Source of the DNA: Stenogyne calaminthoides
Lineage: Eukaryota > Streptophyta > Magnoliopsida > Lamiales > Lamiaceae
Assembly (NCBI GenBank): GCA_037126765.1
Contig: JBBCBC010000030.1
Coordinates: forward strand, 6,854,478 to 6,918,477
Direction: 5' to 3'
DNA: 64,000 bases
The notes beneath the pieces were generated by a model. It saw only the letters and a list, made by a program, of their open reading frames with translations. It made no database searches and was not told the origin of the DNA. Of this stretch, positions 56,452 to 64,000 are shown in pieces. A program made the translations under genes and the position numbers. Each line of letters starts with the position of its first letter. The first letter of the stretch is position 1.

Positions 56452-58357
56452 TTTTTTACTAGTACAGTACTATTGAAATGTTACTGCACTACTATAGAGA
56501 CATCCAAATATACTGCAGTAGAACCTCTGGTATAAAAGCAACGTCCAAATGTGTTGCAAATCTCACACCAATTTCAATTTTGATTGCCTCAATCCAGAAG
56601 TTTGGTTTTCTGGTGAGGAAGTCTAGGGACTTATACTAAGAGCCTGTTTTCAAGCTCTACTCATTGGGGTAGAAGTGTTTTTTTTTTAAGTTGGTGTGTG
56701 ACCCAACTTTTAGAAAAAATAAGCACTTCTACCTTTTCAATTGTGTTCTAAAACACACCCTAAGTGGCTCTCATTTATTTGCATAAGAACCTAAAAATTG
56801 TCCCGAAAATCTAAACTTCTTATTTCTAGTAAACAAGAACAAAAATAGCTTCCAGATTGTAACTAGTAATCAGTAATATAAACCACAGAAAGTTAGTTTG
56901 ATTAGTTGCCAAATTCAAATAGCATTTGCTAATTATTTTTTCACTAGTTAACCGACATTTTTGGAGCCTCAAGGCCCTCAACAAACCGCATACAACTTTT
57001 AAAACATATAGTGTGTTATCTCTCACTCTAATGCTACCAAAAACACAGTTAAGCAATAAAAGAATCCAACTGCAAAAATACAAGCCCAACTTTGTATAAA
57101 AACCTTCAAAAGACTAACCTTATAAACAATTAACAACAAAGAAACCTTGTGACCTTGTATTGGTCGATTAGATGGAACAATTTTGAGAAAGAATAGAACA
57201 ACAATTACTCTGACCTATATATCTTCCCAAATGAAACCTCAACAGCGAATTCAAAATCAACGATATTATCATGCAATCGGATTTCTTCCACTATCAGATT
57301 ATTAAGAAATTTACAATTGATAAAACCTATTTTGGATTGAACCCCTAATTTAAAAACATAAATTTTCGAGTTTAGGGATGACTTACCAAAATCATGGCTG
57401 GCTGATCGAAATTCTGAAGTAGCATTATCGGATTAAAATCGTCAGTGTCATAATCCAGTCGGCGTGGATTCGCCACCATTTAAGCTGGCCAAGTATTTCC
57501 CATTCAAAGTAAATCTATGCTCTCGACACTATTTGAATAAACCCAACCTATTAGCATGCAACACGTGTTTTATTATTTGCTAACCCATTCGATTCTCGGC
57601 TACCTTCGATACAAATATTTTAATATAATAATTTAAGCTTTTTATAAATAGATCGTCTCACATGCAATTATTGTTTTAATTATAAGATATATATATATAA
57701 AAATACACAATGTAGCTTGGCCAAGTATTTCCCATTCAAAGTAAATCTATGCTCTCGACACTATTTGAATAAACCCAGCCTATTAGCATGCAACACATGT
57801 TTTATTATTTGCTAACCCATTCGAGTTAACAAAAAACTAATGCAGATAATTCTAAAATTCATGGTGAAATATATTGAATTCTATAACACTTTGAGTTAAC
57901 AAAAACTCATGCGAATTCGAGTTCATGGTGAAATATATTTCTTCTATAACATTGTTATGTACACGCATTGTCACTATTTAAAAAAGACAACTCTTATAAG
58001 TCAGCACATATATGAGACGGAGTTTAAATTAACATAAATTAACATTCATCACTTCCAAAATATTAAAGTGTTATGCCCAAATTATATTTTATCTTACCGT
58101 GAGACCGTCTCACGCAAGTATGCCTCTTTAAAAAGTAAAACATTTTTTATATAATGATAATATTTATAATAACAGTTATAAAATTTATACATAACATTGA
58201 TATAATTTATATATATATATAAATATGATTGATAAAAGTGTACTCAATCTCAATTCTGCGGAAAGGGGGCACGCTATACTCTGAGTTGTAGGTACATACC
58301 ACAATGTCGTATCTTTGTGATTTCGTATAGTGACAGATACCCATTTGCAATTCGATG
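56452..58357. other. Intergenic downstream of copy 4
   Basis: No gene is supported. It contains a small inverted-repeat element at about 56640-56770 (TAGAAGTG/CACTTCTA arms, ending ACACACCCTAAGTG), the direct repeat listed below, and at 58000-58125 a block (CCGTGAGACCGTCTCACGC) also found in diverged form near 17425-17565. Confidence 0.5.
57484..57826 (+). repeat. Interrupted direct repeat of about 108 bases
   Basis: GGCCAAGTATTTCCCATTC through TTGCTAACCCATTCGA occurs at 57484-57592 and again at 57718-57825, differing at very few positions. A second pair (TTCATGGTGAAATATATT with ACAAAAACTCATGC) follows near 57830-57950. Confidence 0.75.
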
Positions 58358-58365
58358 TCTTGTTC

Positions 58366-59231
58366 AAGGATGAAAATATCACTATCTCAAGTAATATTTC
58401 AACCTTAATTTTACGGATATATCGATATCGCATATTGATATAGCAAAAAAATTTAAAAAATGACGGAAATTATGTTAAAAAATTAAAAATTTGACATGAA
58501 ATTTTACAGGTTATTATTACACACAATTATGCATACATTTCATTTAAAATGACATATTTAAATCAAAAATATTAGCAATAAACTATATAAACAATATCCA
58601 TAAAAAACAACTGACAATACAATACATTAATACAAATACAAAATGACTAAAATTACATTATAAAATATAATTAGTATCAAAATGATGACCTATGAGGTTT
58701 AAAAATAGAAGATGTAATGTCATCTCTATCCAAACAATCTTTTGCATCGACTCATCACATTAAAATCTTTCATGGATATAATTACGCACATGTCATTTAT
58801 ATGTTTCTCTATCTCTTCCAACCGCTTCACCATGAATTAAATATCAATGTTTAATGACCAAGATTTTGTTTATACGGATTTTGACCTTCATAAGACATTT
58901 GAGGAGTTGGGCGATGAAAAATATTTTGAGTATTCCAATCAAACTGTGTACTCGCATATGCGTCAGAAGTATATGAATCTTGAGACATATCACTATAATC
59001 AGTGTCCATACTCATGGTGCAATTAAATCAAGAAAATATATATCGAAAATTGTAATAATATCGCGATATTTCCCGATATTTCGCGATATTTCCCGATATT
59101 TTATGATATTTTGCGATATTTGCACTGTTCACGGTAAGAAAAATTTTACATGCGAAATCCATATCGTATAGTTAAAAAATGGGATATATCCGCGATATTT
59201 CGCGGATATATCGGGATATTTTCATCCCTAT
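58366..59231. mobile_element. hAT-like element with GATATT-rich ends
   Basis: Flanking 8-mers TCTTGTTC (58358-58365) and TCTTGTTG (59232-59239) match at seven of eight positions. Inverted ends AAGGATGAAAATATC and GATATTTTCATCCCTAT are clear. Near the right end lies a CGATATTTC-type tandem repeat (59058-59125). A 54-codon frame on the - strand (58851-59015) lies inside. Confidence 0.7.
58851..59015 (-). CDS. 54-codon ORF inside the hAT-like element
   Basis: ATG-started frame rich in Ser, Asp, Tyr and Gln (starts MSMDTDYSDMSQDSYTSD, ends in NLGH and a TAA). Composition is unlike the AT-rich surroundings. It could be the last exon of a transposase-type protein or a captured fragment. I do not recognise it, and expression is unproven. 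Confidence 0.25.
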   Translation of the reverse strand: MSMDTDYSDMSQDSYTSDAYASTQFDWNTQNIFHRPTPQMSYEGQNPYKQNLGH

Positions 59232-59239
59232 TCTTGTTG

Positions 59240-60152
59240 AACCGTCAGTTTGATACTCCATATTGTTGTTGTACACCATAGTCAGTGGCGGATCCACCAA
59301 CATAATAGTGCATACCCTCTTTTTTTTTTTTTTTTACAAATAATTCTTATATTATATAAGGGTATGCTAAATGGTCAGATTCTGTCCGGACAGAATTTGG
59401 AAAATATTAAAGTACTACAGCAAAATTACTAATTTGTCCTTTTTTTAATAAAATTAGAAAATATTAATAAAAGAAAAAGTTAAATAAGATCTGATTTTAC
59501 CCCACATATTTTATTATCCTACGCCTGCAACTCGTGGCCATGGAAAAAAAAAACCTCTTTTTTTCCGATTATTTCCTAAACGTTGAGTTCTAACTTAACC
59601 CGAAATAAGAAAAACCCAAAATAATTCAACATCTTGCTATTAAAAAATAAATAAATTAGAAGCTATGGTTGATGAATTTGACGATGGATGAAAAATGACG
59701 GGACAATCAAGACGATAAGAATGACATATATGGTGATAGGTGGTGGTTTTTAACAATCGCGAATTAAAAAAAAATTAATTTTCAGAGTAAAAATCGACAG
59801 AGCTGAAGGCAACAAAGTGAGAAATAGATATGGGGGAAATGAGTCTAGAATCAAGACGGAGTTAATGGTACTATTCACGTTGAAGATTATTGTTGGAAAA
59901 GCGATGCCGATGTAGACACGGCGGCAACGGCGGGTTGGTTCTTCTTCCAGGAAGAAGAAACGCCTATTTGTTTTTCTTAATTAATCTAATTTATTTTAAT
60001 ATCTAAGTGGTCTTGAAAATCTAGAAAGTTAGTTCATGGAGATACTGACAAACGTTTACGAAAGGGCATACAAGACTTTTTAAAGATTCATTATTATAAA
60101 AATACCAAAAAAACTCAATTTCCTTGGCAGAATCTGTCTACATAGAATTATC

Positions 60153-60194
<42 letters not shown>

Positions 60195-60640
60195 CATAAG
60201 GATCGTCAAGAAAAATATCTATATCAATAAGATTTGTGGATCTTTTTACAAACACAGATAGAAAATTATCGGAAATTTCAGTCCACTTAGTTAACTCGAA
60301 AAAAGTTTTTTTACACTCAGAACGCTCGTGCCTTATTCATCGACAAAACGGCAAAATGGCTAGCAAAACATGGTTAACTCATGAATATCATTTTGGAAAG
60401 CTCAAACTCTATTGGTTAAACCAACTCTACCTTTGATATATCAAATTACAGATCAATATAGGAATATAATTCCAAATGCACATGATAAGTAGAAAGTATA
60501 GTTAAGTCAGTCATGATTCAATACAAGTAATTTAAATTAACCATTGAGGCAAGAATCATCGTAAATAAAAATTTAAAATACGTAATTTAAATAACAATAT
60601 ATCTTTAAAAAGCCACAAGCAAAAACGGTTTATGAACAAT
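59240..60640. other. Intergenic, no gene recognised
   Basis: AT-rich. It contains an 18-base T run near 59320, GC-rich patches near 59930, and a (TA)n microsatellite at about 60156-60191. No coding or RNA gene is supported. Confidence 0.5.
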
Positions 60641-60743
60641 AATATTACAAGGTTACAAGGTTGCACACTAGAGAGGAATTTAGAGAGAGAAAGAGTGGAT
60701 TTAGTCTAAACTCGAGCGGCTTCCGAAAAAGAAAAATACAAGT

Positions 60744-60753
60744 CTATTTATAG
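60744..60753 (-). promoter_or_regulatory. TATA box of the endogenous caulimovirid
   Basis: CTATAAATAG on the - strand lies in the intergenic region beyond the last viral frame (ends 60961), where caulimovirids have their 35S-type promoter. A CT-rich stretch (CTCTTTCTCTCTCTAAATTC) follows downstream. Assignment is by position and motif only. Confidence 0.5.
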
Positions 60754-60960
60754 ATGAAAAGAGCGGACATCAAACCCCTTGATTTCAAAAATAAAAAGAA
60801 ATAGTGCGGAAAAAAAAAGCCAAAAAAAAAAAAAAAAATGAATATTAATTACTATTCATGAACAAGATTTTGTTCTGTTGATGCAAAGAATGATTTAAAT
60901 TTGATTTTATCTCGACATCAGAGCCCACATCTTGCTGGAATGTGCTAAATCAAGTCTTCT

Positions 60961-62582
60961 CTAAATCGCCATTAATGAAGCTTGTTTCTTCAGAAGAATT
61001 AGAGTCTTCTTAAATCCTTTTAAGGAATGAGGATAATGTCTTCCTTTATCAATATCATTCATGTATTTCATTTTCTCCAGTACAGGAATACATATTTCAA
61101 GAATCTTAATTTTCTTCTTCAGAACTTTGAGATAATTTTTATCTCGGATTTCATTATTATTTTCATAAAAAATAACATGAAAAGGGACATTCCAGATATT
61201 AGAATCTCGCATTAGTTTGGAGCTATTTAGATATAATCTCCAATCTTCCATTAACACTTTCTTTCTTTAAGTTTCTCTTTAAGAGAATTTCTCAAAAGAT
61301 CAAAACTTTCTTGAAGAGAAAAGTCTTGATAGTCTTCATTTGGGTCCTGAGCATATTGTAATTTAGAACCGGAAATCATAGAGACATCTGATTTTGAATC
61401 ATAAAAATCAATATCATTGAATAAATCTTTCTTGATATGATCCATATAAAGATCCATAATTTTTTCCTTGGGAAATAAACCAACATATTTCTTAGAATAT
61501 TCAGAAAATGAAGAAAGACTATTTGAAGTCTTTTCACCAGAATATTTTTTATATTCTTCTATTTTGGATTTAATTCTATTGATATTTTCCTGCAAAGGTG
61601 ACTCATGGGAGCCAGGAGTAATAACATTTAAGTTATTCCAAAATCTCGTAGTATGAATCCTCTATAAACTTGGTATACAATTTTCAATATAACTGAATTT
61701 TGGTCTCCATTTCCAGACCCATGGGATTCCGGAATCAACAAAAAACATACAAATAGTTTTACTACTTGTATTATGAGTTTTTAATGAAGAAAAATTAATA
61801 GAATATTCTTCCAATAGAGATTTAATCTCTTCAGGCAAAATATCTGCCATAGTACCAAAAATTCCCCACCAGGAGAAAAGCCAATTAGGAATTTGATTCC
61901 TACTGATATTATCACAATTTTTTATCAGCCAAGTGTGAGAATGCTTAGCATTCTGATAAAATAGAGTTTTATAAAAACTTTGTAGATAATCCCAATAATT
62001 GTATTGGTAAATTGTTTTAGTGACTTCATTAGTCATGTTTCTCTCAGCAAAAGGAGAAGTACCCCATTCTTGGATGGAGATGATTTTTTAATAATAAATT
62101 TAGAGTAATTTATAACTTTACTCTTAGGAGGAAAATGTTGAATATCAACACTTCCAAGGCTGATGAGGATATTCTCATAAAATCCTCTCGTCTTATAAGT
62201 TTCCACATTCCAACTATTAGCTGGAAAATACTTATCCATAAGAATTCATGGGGACTCTTTGAATTTTTCATCATCATCTTCGATGACAAGAATCAATTCT
62301 CTCTTAGGAGAATCAAAGAATTTATATTCTTTTCGAAAGCGATCAAGAGTATGACCTCATCATCGGGTTTTGAGGGATTGTCCCGAACCCGAATATTCTC
62401 GCCCGTTGTTTGAGGAATTCTTGAAATTCCTTATCAAAATTTTCTCCTTTTGAAGAAGAACCAATACCAGAAATGTTCTGGTTGTAAAGGGATTTCTTCA
62501 CTTGTTGTAAAATAGGAGATCCTCTGCCTCCACTTCCTCTATAAGAGGAATAACTTCTTCCAGACTGGCTCATAACTGTCAT
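60961..62582 (-). pseudogene. Second ORF of an endogenous caulimovirid, frameshifted
   Basis: Directly after the RNase H domain on the - strand, five overlapping or adjacent frames (62582-62343, 62239-62033, 62036-61662, 61595-61251, 61257-60961) form one decayed protein of about 500 residues. It starts with a Ser/Gly/Arg-rich stretch (SQSGRSYSSYRGSGGRGS) and ends with charged, helix-forming sequence. No family domain is recognised. A second ORF of unknown function behind the polymerase ORF is known for florendovirus-type endogenous pararetroviruses, so this placement is an inference. Breaks between the frames mean no full protein is made. Confidence 0.55.
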
Positions 62583-64000
62583 GAAGAAATAAATTCACGA
62601 GTTAAAAAATCTGGGAGATGATTATCTTTCCCTTGCTTATAAACAATAACAAAATCAAAATAAGCAAGATGAGATTGCCATCGGGCAAACATTTGTTTAG
62701 AAATATTATGTTCAAAATCTTTGAAGAGCATAAAAAAAAATTTTATAATCGCTTTTTAATAGTAAATTTCGATTATATAAATCATCCCGAAATTTAAGGA
62801 CACATTTGACAATAGCAAGAATTTCTTTAGACAGTAGAATAATTTTTTCGACTATTATTCCATTTACCGTAATAAAATCTAATGATATAAACCTTTTTAT
62901 TATCAGGATTAATTTGTTTTAAAATACCTCCATACCCCAAATTTGAGGCATCACTTTCAACATTTTTTTCCCAAGAGGGATTAGCCAGCATAAGACAAGA
63001 AATATTTTTAACCTTTTCTTTTATCCTGATAACAGCCTTAGTATGATCATCTTTCCAAGGAGAATGATTCTTTTAAGTCTATCATATAAGATAAGCGGAA
63101 TCTTCAAAGAAGATTCTTAATATAAGAAGACACGTAATTAAGGCTTTCTAAGAATCTCTCAGAATCGAAGTTTTATCGGTTATAACATCAGGGAATTTAT
63201 TACCAAATTCAATACTTCTTTGAATTGGAATAATATTACCTTTATCAATAATATGACCAAGAAATTTTACTTTAGTTTGGAATAAAACCATTTTAGGTTT
63301 TGAAATAACTAAACCATTTTTTTGACTAAGTTTTTAAACATATCAAGATGTTTAAAATGTATTTCAATATCTTTAGAAAATACAAGGATGTCATCAATAT
63401 AGACAATAATAAAATCACTATAAGGATTTAAAAATATCATTCATAATTTGTTGAAATTTCAAGGAGCATTTTTAAGACCAAAAAGGCATAATAAATCCAT
63501 TCATAATGACCAAATGGAACATTAAAGACAGTTTTATACCTATCAGGTTGATTAATCTGAATTTGCTAAAAACCTGATTTTAAATCAAATTTAGAGAAAA
63601 TAAGAGCATTGACTAATCTGTCAAGAAGATCTTTTTTATTAGGAATATGATGTCTAATCCATTTTAAAACCTTATTGAGAGGTTTATAATTAATAACCAA
63701 TCGAGGAACTCCGCGTTCCTGCTCAGAATGTTTATTAACATAGAAAGTAGTACAAGACCAAGGAGATTTAGAAGGAGTTATAAGCTTCTTCTGTAATAAG
63801 GAAAATATTTCCTTTTTACATAACTCTAAGTATTCAGAGTTCATTTGACAAGGTCTAGACTTAGTCGGAATTTTATTTTCTTTAAAATCTTCTTCATAAG
63901 GAAGAGAAACTATATGTTTCTTTCTGTCCCAAAAAGCATTAGGAAAATCATTACAAATTTCAATAGAAAATGTATTTATTAAAAATTTGATTTTATCCTG
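62583..64000 (-). pseudogene. Endogenous caulimovirid reverse transcriptase-RNase H, decayed and cut by window end
   Basis: The - strand carries a plant pararetrovirus polymerase. The RT fingers region is open at 63844-63566 (PRLVINYKPLN and FSKFDLKSGF motifs). A TAG stop follows at 63566-63568, then frameshifts near 63480. The catalytic YIDD box lies at 63390-63401. RNase H fragments run from about 62920 down to a terminal LTREF motif near 62590. The RT motifs separate it from gypsy elements and fit Caulimoviridae, closest in style to petuvirus/florendovirus polymerases. No LTR is seen. It is an old genomic copy with several stops and cannot encode a working enzyme. The upstream part of the viral genome lies beyond the window. 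Confidence 0.8.

Noticed and set aside
60910..60925. Caulimovirid tRNA-Met primer site (CATCAGAGCCC)
   Set aside because: It is on the + strand, opposite to the viral coding strand, and lacks the TGGT start.

Overview
This window is plant nuclear DNA, most likely from a eudicot and perhaps an asterid; the species cannot be named from the sequence. The evidence is AT-rich intergenic DNA, spliced multi-exon receptor-kinase genes, and abundant plant transposons: Stowaway, Tourist, hAT-like and Mutator-like elements, LINEs, a Ty3/gypsy Tat-lineage element and an endogenous caulimovirid. There are no bacterial operons, ribosome-binding sites, CRISPR arrays or rRNA genes.

The core is a tandem cluster of four G-type lectin (S-domain) receptor-like kinases on the + strand. 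All four share the classical seven-exon structure: exon 1 is the whole ectodomain, exon 2 the membrane anchor, exons 3-7 the kinase. Copy 1 (11148-14137) has a nonsense codon in the kinase N-lobe. Copy 2 (19947-22934) has a two-base net frameshift in exon 1. Copy 3 (35657-49483) has an intact reading frame, but a 10-kb retrotransposon sits in intron 1. Copy 4 (53283-56451) is uninterrupted and is the best candidate for a working gene. At least five shorter exon-1 or 5'-leader relics are scattered around 23.1, 29.2-29.7, 35.1-35.4, 49.7 and 52.9 kb, showing repeated gene birth and decay.

Layout: 1-7.2 kb is intergenic with MITEs and a LINE endonuclease fragment. At 7.3-8.7 kb is a Mutator-like element carrying a small ORF and a TTGCATG-rich repeat. 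From 8.7 to 23.0 kb are two paralogous units, each upstream region plus receptor gene (copies 1 and 2). From 23 to 31.5 kb is a dense nest of small transposons, including a hAT-like element with five tandem snRNA-promoter-like units. From 31.5 to 34.7 kb are weak candidate exons on the - strand. From 35.7 to 49.5 kb is copy 3, split by a Tat-like gypsy element at 37085-47066. From 49.8 to 51.3 kb is a second Mutator-like element. At 53.3-56.5 kb is copy 4. From 56.5 to 60.6 kb are MITEs and a hAT-like element. From 60.7 kb to the window end is a decayed endogenous caulimovirid on the - strand.

Two things stand out. The gypsy element carries on its opposite strand a decayed four-exon gene with its own TATA box and three GT-AG introns. 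The same element lacks a normal 5-bp target duplication and is instead flanked by two copies of a 223-bp host segment spanning the exon 1/intron 1 boundary, suggesting recombination between two separate insertions.
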